The notes under the pieces were generated by a model. That model searched no databases, was not told where the DNA came from, and worked only from the letters and a program-made list of their open reading frames with translations. Below, piece after piece: positions 50,655-60,928 of a stretch of DNA of 64,000 nt. The number at the start of each line of letters is the position of its first letter. Positions within the stretch are counted from its first letter, which is position 1. The stretch is from Candidatus Uhrbacteria bacterium (GTDB lineage: Bacteria; Patescibacteria; ABY1; SG8-24; UBA9934), in contig JABJOE010000007.1 of NCBI GenBank assembly GCA_018664485.1, forward strand, positions 1-64,000, read 5' to 3'. The translations under genes were made by a program, and so were the position numbers.

Positions 50655-53021
50655 CTATCTAATAATTCCAGAAAACTGTCCTGTGAGGATAGCTTCAACG
50701 CGTCCCATAGCACCGTCAGCGTCCTGGGACTCAAGCGTCTTTGAGTCTGATCGTAAATGCATTGAAAGAGTTACGCTCTTCTTACCCTCATCAATCCCTT
50801 TACCGCGATACACCTCAACTAATTTAACACTTCGTATAAGTTCATCAGCACCCTCAACCGCTACAACAAGATCACCATACGCCAAACCGGCATCTACAAT
50901 CACAGCAATATCACGATCGATTCCAGGGAATTCTGGGATAGGCTCATAACGGCGAGTCACTTCCATGCCATGTACCAAAGTTTGGAAATCAAGCATGGCA
51001 CACATGACATCTTTATCTATTCCAAATGCTTGTGTGTATTTTGATGCTACCTGACCTATTCGTCCAACATCACGTCCGTCAACAAGAATCTTGGCGCTAC
51101 GAGTTGAATGCCAGTGACCGTCATCGGCAACACGCTCAAAAGTAAACGTTATACCAGCCATATCAGCCAGACTCATAAGTCCACCTTTGATCTGCAAGAA
51201 AGCGTTCTCAACATCGTCAGCACCGTAGTGAGCCACTACAAGTTCGGTGCGCTCTTCTGGCAAATCGTCTTTCTGTGGAACGTATACTCGTTGCAATTCA
51301 AATACCATACCGACCGCACGTTCACCCTGATTGCGCTCAATGCTCCGCAACAACGACGGCATAAGTGACGGTCGCATATGTGTTAGATCAGCAGTCAACG
51401 GATTGTGTATCTGAACAGCTGATGCTGGATCAAGATCGTAGGCAATAATATCTTGCGCACTAATCATCGAATAACCGTAAAGCTCTGTATACCCGAATCC
51501 AACCAAAAGTTTCTTTGTACGCATCTCCCAAACAAGAGCCGGATCCTCTGGAGTTGTTGGAGGTGGTGAATCTGGAAGTTCGGCCGGCATATTGTGATAG
51601 CCGTACAAACGCGCGATCTCCTCAGTTAGATCAACCTCTTCCTCAATATCATGGTCTCTCCAAAATGGAACGATAACGCTATATGTACCATTAGTCTCAT
51701 CAACTTTAAATCCAACACGCTCGAGTAAGTCGATCATTTTCTCGTTTGATAAATCAACACCCATCAAATCTCGTGCCTTCTGCGGACGAAAAGGAAACAC
51801 GAGTGGTTCATACGCGCTAGATCGTTCATCGATAATCTCACTTGCAACAGCACCTCCAGCCAACTCAAGCGTAAGCTCAATAGCTCGCGCCAATGCAGCT
51901 TCGGGAGCTTCAGACGAAAGACCTTTTTCAAATAATAACTGAGAATCTGAATACAGATGATGCCGACGAGCAGTCTTTCGAACTGACAAACCGTCAAAGG
52001 TCGCTGACTCGAAAACTATTGTAGTGGTTCCATCCCACGTTCCGGTATCAGACCCTCCCATCACACCTGCGACGGCGATAGGCTTATCCGAGTCCGCAAT
52101 CACTAAATCTTCCGCGGCCAGCTCGTATGTCTCGTCATCCAACGCCTTGATCTTCTCTCCCTTTTTCGCGCGACGGACAACTATTTTTCCGTCTTTTAGT
52201 TTCTCATAATCAAAAGCGTGCATTGGCTGACCAAACTCATGAAGAACATAGTTTGTAATGTCTACAATATTATTGATTGGTCGATGACCCGATAGTAGCA
52301 ACTTCGTTTGCAGCCACGCTGGCGACGGTGCAACCTTCACGCCATCAATCACGACAGCCATATAACGTGAGCATCCTTCCGTATCTAGTACGTCTACTTT
52401 TATCTCTTTTCCGCTCCCCGCTTCCGGAAGTGTCGGTGGAGTGAATGTAAACGGGATTCCCATAGCGGCTCCTGCTTCGCGAGCAAGCCCAACTATCCCC
52501 ATTGAGTCAACACGGTTCGATGTAATCTCAACATCGAAAATTGTGTCGTCAATTATATCAAGCGCCTCATCAAGAGGTGTTCCGTTCTTCATACCTTCCT
52601 CGAAAAACCGAATACTCATACCTTTATCACACAGACCCAGCTCCTGATCCAAGCACAACATACCTTCAGAAACCTCTCCTCGAATCTTCGACTTTTTAAT
52701 CTCAAGTCCGCCTGGTAATACCATTGGGGCAACAGCAACCGGTATTTTATACCCAACCTCCATCACAACCTTAGACCCAAAGACAAGTGCGATTGGATCA
52801 TCCTTACCAATATCTACTTTTGCTAAATTGAGAGAATCTGCATTGGCATGCTTCTCAATTGAAAGAATTTCTCCAACAACAATTCCATCAAAAGCACCTT
52901 TCATGGATTTTGTGTAATCAACCGGAAACGACTTTGCAGTCACTTCTTTTGAAAAACGTTTAGGCTCAAAGTCCTCTCCAAGATATTCCTTTAACCATTT
53001 GTAACTTGCTTCAATATCCAT
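50655..53021 (-). CDS. pheT: Phenylalanyl-tRNA synthetase beta subunit
   Basis: 788 aa, full length. With PheS it forms the (alpha-beta)2 enzyme. Domains in order: EMAP-like tRNA-binding fold (about 40-150, GIVVGEILSIEKHANADSLN), B3/4 editing domain (about 205-385), B5 (about 400-470), catalytic-like core, and the C-terminal ferredoxin-fold anticodon domain (YEPIPEFPGIDRDIAVIV to end). Three bases after pheS. Confidence 0.95.
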   Translation of the reverse strand: MDIEASYKWLKEYLGEDFEPKRFSKEVTAKSFPVDYTKSMKGAFDGIVVGEILSIEKHANADSLNLAKVDIGKDDPIALVFGSKVVMEVGYKIPVAVAPMVLPGGLEIKKSKIRGEVSEGMLCLDQELGLCDKGMSIRFFEEGMKNGTPLDEALDIIDDTIFDVEITSNRVDSMGIVGLAREAGAAMGIPFTFTPPTLPEAGSGKEIKVDVLDTEGCSRYMAVVIDGVKVAPSPAWLQTKLLLSGHRPINNIVDITNYVLHEFGQPMHAFDYEKLKDGKIVVRRAKKGEKIKALDDETYELAAEDLVIADSDKPIAVAGVMGGSDTGTWDGTTTIVFESATFDGLSVRKTARRHHLYSDSQLLFEKGLSSEAPEAALARAIELTLELAGGAVASEIIDERSSAYEPLVFPFRPQKARDLMGVDLSNEKMIDLLERVGFKVDETNGTYSVIVPFWRDHDIEEEVDLTEEIARLYGYHNMPAELPDSPPPTTPEDPALVWEMRTKKLLVGFGYTELYGYSMISAQDIIAYDLDPASAVQIHNPLTADLTHMRPSLMPSLLRSIERNQGERAVGMVFELQRVYVPQKDDLPEERTELVVAHYGADDVENAFLQIKGGLMSLADMAGITFTFERVADDGHWHSTRSAKILVDGRDVGRIGQVASKYTQAFGIDKDVMCAMLDFQTLVHGMEVTRRYEPIPEFPGIDRDIAVIVDAGLAYGDLVVAVEGADELIRSVKLVEVYRGKGIDEGKKSVTLSMHLRSDSKTLESQDADGAMGRVEAILTGQFSGIIR

Positions 53022-53024
53022 AAT

Positions 53025-54092
53025 CTAAAATTGTTCGAGGAATCGTAAATCGTTTCGGTATAGCACTCGGATATCGTCAATGTTAATGTCTGATTTCATC
53101 ACCATGGTTCGCTCAACACCCCAACCGAATGCGAATCCTGAGTAAACATCGGGGTCCAATCCACCAGCACGCAATACATTCGGGTGAACCATTCCAGCAC
53201 CACCAAGCTCTACCCAACCCTCCTTACAAATCTTACATTTCATTCCTTCATTTTCGCCCGACCCCAGACAAACTCCACAAGTGATATCCAACTCCATCGA
53301 CGGTTCAGTGAATCGGAAATGGAATGGACGTAACCGAACTTCTCGCTCTGGTCCGAAAAACTCTTTTACAAAATAATCAAAGACTCCCTTGAGATGCGTG
53401 ATAGTAACACCCTTATCAATCATCAATCCCTCGAACTGATGAAACATTGGAGTGTGTGAAGCGTCTGACTGTCGTCGATATGTTTTATTGATGTTGATCA
53501 TCCGGATTGGCAACTGTTTCTTTTCCATTTCACGTACCTGTCCGTTTGAAGTGTGCGGTGTCAAAACCACCTTCCCTTTTTTACCTTCCTGCACAGTGCC
53601 ACCGTCACCAATAAAAAACGTCTCCCACTCATCACGAGCCGGATGCGTCTTTGGCATATTTAGAGATTCGAAAGCATAATAATCCCAATCAACTTCCGGA
53701 TGACGAGTACTAACAAAACCAAGTCGTTTAAAAATTGTACTCACCTCATCTATAGCTTGGGTAACTAAATGCAGATGCCCACCGGGTGGACGTACTCCAG
53801 GCTGTGTCACATCGATCCAATCTGTCTGCTGACGTGCAACATCCTCGGATGCATTCATGGCACTACTAACTTCCGTAAATGCTAGCTCTAATGTTTTTTT
53901 AACATCATTACCAAGCTGTCCTACTTCGCGTCGAACATCTTCTGCCATTGAAGGCAACTGCTTCATCAACTGTGAGAGCTTTCCTTTTCGGCCGAGATAT
54001 TCGACTCGAAGGTCTTCTAGTCCCAACGAATCAGACACATCTTCAAGCGCCTTGAGAAATTCATTCTTTATATTGTCTAAATCATTCTTCAT
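53025..54092 (-). CDS. pheS: Phenylalanyl-tRNA synthetase alpha subunit
   Basis: 355 aa. Class II catalytic subunit. N-terminal coiled coil (about 1-85). Motif 2 region INKTYRRQSDASHTPMFHQF with FEG; a CxxC pair set (CGVCLGSG and CKICKEGW) as in many PheS; motif 3 GWGVERTMVMKSDINDIR-like GVERTMVMKSDINIDDIR. Overlaps rseP by four bases and leads into pheT. Confidence 0.95.
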   Translation of the reverse strand: MKNDLDNIKNEFLKALEDVSDSLGLEDLRVEYLGRKGKLSQLMKQLPSMAEDVRREVGQLGNDVKKTLELAFTEVSSAMNASEDVARQQTDWIDVTQPGVRPPGGHLHLVTQAIDEVSTIFKRLGFVSTRHPEVDWDYYAFESLNMPKTHPARDEWETFFIGDGGTVQEGKKGKVVLTPHTSNGQVREMEKKQLPIRMININKTYRRQSDASHTPMFHQFEGLMIDKGVTITHLKGVFDYFVKEFFGPEREVRLRPFHFRFTEPSMELDITCGVCLGSGENEGMKCKICKEGWVELGGAGMVHPNVLRAGGLDPDVYSGFAFGWGVERTMVMKSDINIDDIRVLYRNDLRFLEQF

Positions 54093-55171
54093 AAAAGATT
54101 GAGTATGTCTTGGAATGTAACAAAGAGAATAAGGCCAATTAGGATCAGGAATCCAATATTATGTACCATAGCCTCTATCTTTTCGTCTACTGGCTTTCGG
54201 CGAATTCCCTCAATGATAACAAAGAGGATACGACCTCCGTCAAGCGCCGGGAATGGAAGAATATTGATGATTGCAAGGTTGATAGAGAGTATCGCTGCAA
54301 ACTGGAGCAGACTTATAATCCCCTGCGCCGCCACTTCTCCCGTAATCACCGCAATGCCGATCGGTCCAGCTAACTCTACATCGGGACTATCTTCTCCGAT
54401 AAATCCCTGAATGATAGTACCGAACGCTACAAAAATTTCTTTCGTGTAATAAACCGTTGTCTCAGCCCCCTTCAATGGTGCTACATACCAAGGGTATCGG
54501 AGAGTTCCAGTTTGGACTAAAGCGACCCCTACCCCCATCTGATCAATCTGCTCAAGATAGCTTGGAGCTACTTCAATTTGCTGCGAAACATCATCTCGTA
54601 CGATCAGGAAGTTGATCATCTCGTTTGGATCCGCATCTTGCAGATACGCACGTGCAGTCTCGCCGTCATCGAAAGTTTCACCATTGATAGTTACAACACG
54701 ATCTCCAGCTTCGAGCCCCGAGAGTGTCGCCGGTGAGTCCTCTAGTACCTGCGTGATGAGAAGTTCGGTGTCTGACACGATTGCTGCCCCTCCCAAATCT
54801 CCCTCAATTATTGTCGGCACACCTACCCCAAACGCTACGCTCAACAGTACGGCAGCCGCAACCATGTTCATAAATACTCCCGCAAACAATACTGCAAAGC
54901 GAGCCGGCAGAGACTTAGTTGCAAAACTATCTTTGTCACCCCGATGCTCTCCACCCTCACCCTTTAATTTTACAAATCCACCGATTGGAATCCAGTTGAG
55001 CGACCATACCATTCCGTCCTTACCTTTCCAGGTATATGCCTGCGGCGGAAATCCGAGCCCAAACTCTTCAACCTTAGCGCCGATGCGCTTTGCCATAAAA
55101 TAATGCCCCCATTCATGCACGAGCACGAGTACTGACAAGATGAGTAGAAATATAATAATTGTCCAAAACAT
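54089..55171 (-). CDS. rseP: Site-2 metalloprotease RseP
   Basis: 360 aa. Intramembrane zinc protease that cuts membrane-bound regulators such as anti-sigma factors. The first helix carries VLVHEWGHYFMAKR (HExxH, about residue 18), a PDZ domain sits at about 115-200 (GLEAGDRVVTINGE), and the third zinc ligand lies in NILPFPALDGGRILF. Four membrane helices in all. Its target could be the DUF5667/sigma pair at 4.5-6.3 kb, but that is a guess. Co-translated with pheS. Confidence 0.92.
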   Translation of the reverse strand: MFWTIIIFLLILSVLVLVHEWGHYFMAKRIGAKVEEFGLGFPPQAYTWKGKDGMVWSLNWIPIGGFVKLKGEGGEHRGDKDSFATKSLPARFAVLFAGVFMNMVAAAVLLSVAFGVGVPTIIEGDLGGAAIVSDTELLITQVLEDSPATLSGLEAGDRVVTINGETFDDGETARAYLQDADPNEMINFLIVRDDVSQQIEVAPSYLEQIDQMGVGVALVQTGTLRYPWYVAPLKGAETTVYYTKEIFVAFGTIIQGFIGEDSPDVELAGPIGIAVITGEVAAQGIISLLQFAAILSINLAIINILPFPALDGGRILFVIIEGIRRKPVDEKIEAMVHNIGFLILIGLILFVTFQDILNLL

Positions 55172-55215
55172 GAGGATATTCTAGCCCACTGATACAACTT
55201 AGTACAGCCGGATAT

Positions 55216-55953
55216 TTAAATAGTGGCCTTTTGAAATGTCACCGGAGAGCCGAAAAAATCAGCAGCTCTACGCGACACCTCTATCGGATCATCTGTTGTG
55301 AAAAACTGAAGCGCACTATCACCATCAGTCTGCGCTGGCCGGTTGTGATCTTTGAGCCAATTTGCAACCATATCTCCCTGATCCACAACGGTAACGTCGC
55401 TAGGCAAAATTTCAGCTAACAAATCGTGGAAGTATGGATAATGAGTACATGCCAAAACGACAGTGTTCAGCTCTCGACCTTCGATAAGGGTATTTACATC
55501 ACGAGTAACTACCTCTTTTGCACCTTCAGACTTCGGATTACCCTTCTCTATAAACAACGTCCATGCTGGGCAGGAATGCTGATATGCAACAACATCACTA
55601 TACACACCTGAGGTAACTGTAGCTGTAGTTGCCAACAACCCAATGTCTTCTTTATCGCGAGTACTGAGCCAATCGCGAGTTGGTTCGATTATCCCAATAA
55701 CGCGATCGTCATCTAAATAATCTAGTGCAACTGCCGACGCTGTATTACAGGCAAGCAGAACCTGATCACAACCTTGCGCAAACAACCAGTCAACACACTC
55801 CTTAGTATACTGCTCAATCTCATTAACAGGCCTGTCGCCATAAGGTGACCGTGCATGATCGCCCAAATACATCATAGAGACATGTGGAAATGCCTTGCTT
55901 AATGTTTGGGCTACAGTAAGTCCGCCTGAGCCTGAATCAAATACACCCAACAT
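55216..55953 (-). CDS. murI: Glutamate racemase
   Basis: 245 aa. Makes D-glutamate for peptidoglycan. Both catalytic cysteines are in place: LLACNTASAVALDYL (about residue 70) and VVLACTHYPYFHDLL (about 179). The opening GVFDSGSGGLTVAQTL binds substrate. It starts one base after the HAD phosphatase gene and may be co-transcribed with it. Confidence 0.92.
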   Translation of the reverse strand: MLGVFDSGSGGLTVAQTLSKAFPHVSMMYLGDHARSPYGDRPVNEIEQYTKECVDWLFAQGCDQVLLACNTASAVALDYLDDDRVIGIIEPTRDWLSTRDKEDIGLLATTATVTSGVYSDVVAYQHSCPAWTLFIEKGNPKSEGAKEVVTRDVNTLIEGRELNTVVLACTHYPYFHDLLAEILPSDVTVVDQGDMVANWLKDHNRPAQTDGDSALQFFTTDDPIEVSRRAADFFGSPVTFQKATI

Positions 55954-55954
55954 G

Positions 55955-56734
55955 CTACATCTTTGCTAACGCACCTCTTAAAATCGCTTTCACTTCTTCA
56001 GGTCCCTCGACTTGAATCGACTCAATTCCAGTTCGCTTCACGGGTTCATCATTACCACCCGGATACAATGCGTCACCAATGAACACCATGTCACTAATTT
56101 GGAAACCAAGATGTTCCTTCATCTTCTCAACTCCATATCCTTTATCGATTCCCAAATTTGTAACGTCGATAGATGTTTTTCCTGGAACCTTGATGGCAAA
56201 TTCTGGAAGTAATGGCTTCATAACCTCTACGATCTCCACACGCATATCCAAATCAGAACCCCTCCAAGCAAGCTTCTCTTCAATCGGAGCCTTCTGACCA
56301 AGTGCTGAGAAAGTAACCTGAGTTCCACGGTCTTCAATCAACTCACCGTAAATCTTTTCTGGTTGAACATAGCCAACCTCCTTAAATGCAGTCTCAAATG
56401 CATCCATGATCTTTTTGACAGACTCGGGACCGATACCGTCAGCATAAACTTCATTCCACTTCCCTTCCTCATAACGAATAAATACTGCACCAGATGTTGG
56501 GAACAAATGTAATTTTGAAAAAAGTTCATCGGACGATCCGAGCTTTCCAAGTAAAAATCGATCATACTCCTTAAAAGCACTCCCGCTAATGATTGCAACG
56601 TCTCTCTTTTCTAAAAGTTCTTTGATAATCCCAACCATCTCATCATCAACTTCAACCTTAGATCTATTTAGCGTCCCGTCAAAATCAAAAACAAAAAGTT
56701 TCTTTCCTGAAATATCTGACTTTAAAACATCCAT
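55955..56734 (-). CDS. HAD-IIB phosphatase, phosphomannomutase-like
   Basis: 259 aa. HAD motif I FVFDFDGTLNRSK (about 14-26), motif II IISGSAFKEYDRF, a cap domain, and motif IV GDALYPGGNDEPVKR (about 224-238). The GGND block and overall order resemble eukaryotic-type phosphomannomutase (PF03332), but motif I lacks the second Asp of DxDGT in its usual place (DFDGT is present), so mutase and phosphatase cannot be told apart. It could supply sugar phosphates for the glycosyltransferases. Confidence 0.7.
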   Translation of the reverse strand: MDVLKSDISGKKLFVFDFDGTLNRSKVEVDDEMVGIIKELLEKRDVAIISGSAFKEYDRFLLGKLGSSDELFSKLHLFPTSGAVFIRYEEGKWNEVYADGIGPESVKKIMDAFETAFKEVGYVQPEKIYGELIEDRGTQVTFSALGQKAPIEEKLAWRGSDLDMRVEIVEVMKPLLPEFAIKVPGKTSIDVTNLGIDKGYGVEKMKEHLGFQISDMVFIGDALYPGGNDEPVKRTGIESIQVEGPEEVKAILRGALAKM

Positions 56735-56775
56735 ATTGACACTATAATTAAATAAACGTAGCCTTATACTATACT

Positions 56776-56804
56776 TTATAGCTATTAAAGGTTAGGACTA
56801 TAGT
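56776..56804 (+). promoter_or_regulatory. Possible promoter of lemA
   Basis: TTATAG (56776-56781), 17 bases, TATAGT (56799-56804). The leader is about 22 bases. Confidence 0.45.
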
Positions 56805-56832
56805 AGGTCAAAACCGTCATTTACTACAAATT

Positions 56833-57384
56833 ATGATCGCAATCTACATTATAATCGGTGCCGTTGTTCTAATAGCACTGTGGTTGATCGCTGTTTTCAA
56901 CGGTCTAATCAAGCTCCGAAACCGCGTTGACGAAGCCTGGTCTGATATCGAAGTACAGCTAAAACGACGATACGACCTCATTCCAAACCTGGTAAACGCA
57001 GTAAAAGGATACGCAAAGCACGAAAAAGGAGTATTTGAGAATGTTACTGAGGCTCGCTCAGGTGCAATGCAGGCAAAAACGCCAGCACAGCACGCAAAGG
57101 CAGAGAATTTTCTTACCGAAACACTCAAGTCTCTATTTGCAGTTTCTGAAAACTATCCAGATTTGAAAGCTTCAGACAACTTCCTACACTTACAAAAGGA
57201 GTTGGTTGACGCAGAAGATAAGATTCAAGCAGCTCGACGCTTCTACAACGGAAACGTACGTGACTTCAACACAAAGAAGCAGGTATTCCCTTCAAACCTC
57301 GTCGCCGGTTCACTAGGCTTCAAGGACTATGAGTTCTTCGATGCTCCAGAAGAAGCGAAGGCTACACCAGAAGTTAAGTTCTAG
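56833..57384 (+). CDS. lemA: LemA family membrane protein
   Basis: 183 aa. One N-terminal membrane helix (about 3-25) is followed by the LemA helical bundle: NRVDEAWSDIEVQLKRRYDL, IPNLVNAVKGYAKHE, then ENYPDLKASDNFLHLQKELV and RRFYNGNVRDFNTK. The function is unclear; in many genomes lemA precedes htpX as it does here. Confidence 0.92.
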   Translation: MIAIYIIIGAVVLIALWLIAVFNGLIKLRNRVDEAWSDIEVQLKRRYDLIPNLVNAVKGYAKHEKGVFENVTEARSGAMQAKTPAQHAKAENFLTETLKSLFAVSENYPDLKASDNFLHLQKELVDAEDKIQAARRFYNGNVRDFNTKKQVFPSNLVAGSLGFKDYEFFDAPEEAKATPEVKF

Positions 57385-57425
57385 TACAGGCATAGGACGT
57401 AATCATGACGAATTAGTACCTATCT

Positions 57426-58325
57426 ATGTATTCGCAGATCGATGCAAATAAAAGGAAAACCTGGGTCTTAGTGACCCTGTTTTCTGTTTTGATAATGCTG
57501 ATCTTTGTAGGGGCAGGTGCCTCCGCAGGCGCTGAAGTTGTACCGTCTATAATCTTCGGTTTCATATTCTCAGTCATCTACTCTCTAATTGCCTTTTACG
57601 TTTCTGGAAAAACTGTACTTCTGGCACACAGAGCAAAAGAGATCGACAAAGAAACATCTGCAGACCTATATCGCATGGTGGAGAACATGGCGATAACGGC
57701 AGGACTCCCAATGCCAAAAATATTTGTAATAGATGACCCTTCGCCAAATGCATTTGCATCAGGACGAGACCCCGAGCACGCAGCTATCACATTTACTACT
57801 GGAATTCTAAGCATCCTTAACAAAGCCGAGCTCGAAGGCGTGATAGCTCACGAGTTCTCCCATATTAAAAACTATGACATTCGCGTGATGACGATAGTCG
57901 TAGTACTCGTCGGTCTAGTTATTTTATTGTCTGACATAATGCTGCATGTTGGGATGCATCGCGGAGGTCGAAAGAACGTTCCATGGCCTGCGATACTAAT
58001 CGCAATCGCCCTTGCGATTCTCTCGCCGCTAATCGCACAGCTCATTAAGCTTGCAGTCTCACGCGCTCGTGAATATCTTGCAGATGCGTCAGGTGCGCTA
58101 CTCACTCGCCATCCAGACGGACTAGCATCAGCACTGGAGAAAATGCGCGACAATACAACACCTTTAAAGAGTGCCAACCACGCGACTGCCCACCTCTTCA
58201 TCTCAAGTCCATTTGGAGAGATTGGAGAGAAGGGTAAAAAATCCAATAGCTGGTACCAAAAACTATTTGCCACTCACCCACCGATCGATGACAGAATCTC
58301 AAAATTAAGAGAGATGGGACGATAG
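57426..58325 (+). CDS. htpX: Membrane protease HtpX
   Basis: 299 aa. Zinc metalloprotease (M48) that degrades misfolded membrane proteins with its active site at the inner face. Four hydrophobic segments; zinc motif VIAHEFSHIKNYD (about residue 140); third ligand in REYLADASGALLTRHPDGLA (about 215). Likely co-transcribed with lemA. Confidence 0.94.
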   Translation: MYSQIDANKRKTWVLVTLFSVLIMLIFVGAGASAGAEVVPSIIFGFIFSVIYSLIAFYVSGKTVLLAHRAKEIDKETSADLYRMVENMAITAGLPMPKIFVIDDPSPNAFASGRDPEHAAITFTTGILSILNKAELEGVIAHEFSHIKNYDIRVMTIVVVLVGLVILLSDIMLHVGMHRGGRKNVPWPAILIAIALAILSPLIAQLIKLAVSRAREYLADASGALLTRHPDGLASALEKMRDNTTPLKSANHATAHLFISSPFGEIGEKGKKSNSWYQKLFATHPPIDDRISKLREMGR

Positions 58326-58366
58326 ACATAAACCATTTCGATGGACCTACAACTCTTGGAGAAAAC

Positions 58367-58594
58367 ATGAGACCTATTCGTAGCTATCTAGTTCGCAGAG
58401 CCCGAACCGAACACCACTGCGACCGCTGCTGCCACCCGATACGCGTCGGTCAGTCATACGAAGCAGATGTATTTGGCGGCAGAACCATCATTGTCATGAA
58501 AATACATCTCGACGACCCACAGTGCGACCTACCGACAGAGCCCGCATACGAAGGCGCGCTCACCCGTCGCGAACCAGCTCGATTGGCTGCATAG
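58367..58594 (+). CDS. Small Cys-rich protein, probable zinc binder
   Basis: 75 aa. TTGGAG lies seven bases upstream. Cys pattern CDRCCHPIRVGQ (about 18-29), then HLDDPQCDLP (about 47-56), suggesting a single zinc site. Arg-rich ends. GC-rich codons like the other mini-genes. It lies between htpX and the Clp ATPase gene. I do not recognise the family. Confidence 0.55.
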   Translation: MRPIRSYLVRRARTEHHCDRCCHPIRVGQSYEADVFGGRTIIVMKIHLDDPQCDLPTEPAYEGALTRREPARLAA

Positions 58595-58639
58595 TCAAGA
58601 GGGGTCTGCGCATGTTTTCTCCCTCCATCAAAGTTGTTT

Positions 58640-60910
58640 ATGGATATAGTTTCTAAATTTACTACTCATCTGAAGGACGTTCTCACACGCTCGCTTTGTT
58701 TTACTGTTGATAATAATGGAAATGACGTTCAGCCTGAGCACTTTTTGTGGGCCCTATACAAGCAACAGGGTTCAGTCGCGTCACACATACTTGAAAAAGC
58801 AGGCGTAACGGAAGCTGCTATTGAGCAACTCGCCCTATCCGCAAGTAAAAGTAATCCGTCGATATCATCAAAAGTCCCCCCACTGAGCTCGCAAGCACGA
58901 AAAACAATCGAGAAAGCGGTTTTAACAGCAAATATTTACGACCACAGACATGTAGGTACAGAACATCTTCTCACAAGCCTTCTTCAACTCACCCATTCTC
59001 CTTTGCAAGATTTTTTTACAGATCAGTCCATAGAAACGGACTCGCTACTTCGACATGTGTCGATGCTTCTCAAAACAACTACCCTCTTCCCTGAGCTCGA
59101 CCGACTAGTGCCACCGACAAGCCTTCTTCCACAACCAGACAAACTTCATGGCGAATTTCCAGGTGAAAACCTAGAAGAAGAGGAAGAGGCATCTGCACTA
59201 GAGGATTTTGCCCACGAACTTACAACACCAGAAGCTCTTAAGCGTGTCACACCAGTTATTGGACGTGAGCACGAGATTGAGCGCATGACGCATATTCTTT
59301 CACGACGAACAAAGAGTAATCCGATTCTTATCGGTGAGCCTGGTGTTGGTAAAACGGCAATCGTCGAGGGCCTCGCCCGCAAAATTGTAGAGAAAAAAAT
59401 TGACGGGGCATTAGCTGGAAAACGTATTTTCCAAGTTGATCTTGCAAGTCTTATCGCCGGCACAATGTATCGCGGTGAATTCGAGGCAAGACTACGTTCT
59501 TTGATTGACGAAGTCTCACAAACTAATGACATCATTTTATTTATCGATGAAGTCCACACGATCATGGGAGCCGGGTCTGCCTCCGGATCACTCGATGCTG
59601 CAAATATTCTAAAGCTGGCACTCGCCCGCGGGACAATCCGATGTATTGGCGCAACTACTCCAGCTGAATATAAAAAATTCATTGAGTCTGATGGAGCTGT
59701 GGAACGCCGATTTCAGAAGGTCCTGGTTGACGAGCCCACGATTGATCAAACTCGCATCATTCTTGAAGGCATCCAGCCAACATACGAGCAGTTTCATAAT
59801 GTTCGCTTCAATACTGAGGCGGTTGAGGCTATTCTCACTCTCGCACAACGCTACCTGACCACAGAACACTTCCCCGACAAGGCGATTGATCTCATGGACG
59901 AAACTGGAGCTTCGATGGGTGCTCGTGGAAAAGGAGACACACCCATCACAGCCACGGAAGATAATGTTCGAGAAACAGTAATGCGCATTCGAGGCATCAC
60001 GCCCGAAGACTTGGCAGCACAAGAAAAACAAAAAGTCGACGACCTACGCCGCAAACTCAGCTTGAAAATTATCGGACAAGATCGCGTAATAGATGAAGTG
60101 GCGCGCGTTATTACTCGCCCACGATGGCGTGAGAGTGTTCGGCCTAGAGCATCGTTCTTATTTGCCGGCCCTTCTGGTGTTGGTAAAACGGAACTCGCTA
60201 AAATAATGGCGAAAACCATTCTTCCCCACAAGGATAGTCTGCTTCGTTTAGATATGTCCGAATACAGAGAGGCGTATAGCGCGAGTAAGCTCCTTGGATC
60301 CCCCGCCGGATACGTTGGGTACCGTGACACAAATGTTCTAACAGATCATCTCAAGCATCATCCAGCATCGCTGATTTTATTCGATGAGATGGAAAAAGCT
60401 CACCCAGATATCCAACATCTTCTTCTGCAAATTCTAGAAGAAGGAGAGATCCGAGATGCTACCGGAAAGATGATCTCATTTACACAATCAATAATCGTGA
60501 TCACGACAAATGTCGGACAGGAACGCTTTGAGCGCGGCACACTTGGATTTAGCAGCGACGACACCTGGAGCAAGCAAGATGTTAGAGCCGACTTGGACAA
60601 TATTTTCAAAATAGAATTACTAAACCGGCTTGATCGGGTCTGCCTATTCTCACCTTTGAGCACAAAGCATTCAACAGCAATAATTAAGCAACAGCTAGCG
60701 CCGATCCTCGAGCACTTAAAAGAGACCGGACTCGCAATTGACATCGATACTTCCGTTTACAAATACATACGAGATCGCGTTTCAAAAAAAGAAGGCGCAC
60801 GCGGATTATTGCGCGTAATTGAACAAGAAATCGAACCTGTACTTCTAAAAAAAGAATCAGGAACGCTTAAGGCTGGTAAATCCGGTCTACGACTACAATC
60901 AGAGCGCTAA
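58640..60910 (+). CDS. clpC: Clp ATPase, ClpC-like
   Basis: 756 aa from the ATG at 58640; a TTG two codons earlier is less likely. AAA+ unfoldase. N-domain repeats at about 1-140 (NGNDVQPEHFLWALYK, HRHVGTEHLLTSLL); first ATPase with Walker A GEPGVGKT and FIDEVHT; a short linker rather than the long ClpB coiled coil; second ATPase with GPSGVGKT. The loop ERGTLGFSSDD has an LGF triplet where ClpP-binding ATPases carry theirs, so it probably works with ClpP, not seen here. Confidence 0.88.
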   Translation: MDIVSKFTTHLKDVLTRSLCFTVDNNGNDVQPEHFLWALYKQQGSVASHILEKAGVTEAAIEQLALSASKSNPSISSKVPPLSSQARKTIEKAVLTANIYDHRHVGTEHLLTSLLQLTHSPLQDFFTDQSIETDSLLRHVSMLLKTTTLFPELDRLVPPTSLLPQPDKLHGEFPGENLEEEEEASALEDFAHELTTPEALKRVTPVIGREHEIERMTHILSRRTKSNPILIGEPGVGKTAIVEGLARKIVEKKIDGALAGKRIFQVDLASLIAGTMYRGEFEARLRSLIDEVSQTNDIILFIDEVHTIMGAGSASGSLDAANILKLALARGTIRCIGATTPAEYKKFIESDGAVERRFQKVLVDEPTIDQTRIILEGIQPTYEQFHNVRFNTEAVEAILTLAQRYLTTEHFPDKAIDLMDETGASMGARGKGDTPITATEDNVRETVMRIRGITPEDLAAQEKQKVDDLRRKLSLKIIGQDRVIDEVARVITRPRWRESVRPRASFLFAGPSGVGKTELAKIMAKTILPHKDSLLRLDMSEYREAYSASKLLGSPAGYVGYRDTNVLTDHLKHHPASLILFDEMEKAHPDIQHLLLQILEEGEIRDATGKMISFTQSIIVITTNVGQERFERGTLGFSSDDTWSKQDVRADLDNIFKIELLNRLDRVCLFSPLSTKHSTAIIKQQLAPILEHLKETGLAIDIDTSVYKYIRDRVSKKEGARGLLRVIEQEIEPVLLKKESGTLKAGKSGLRLQSER

Positions 60911-60928
60911 AACCTGTATACTGTAGTC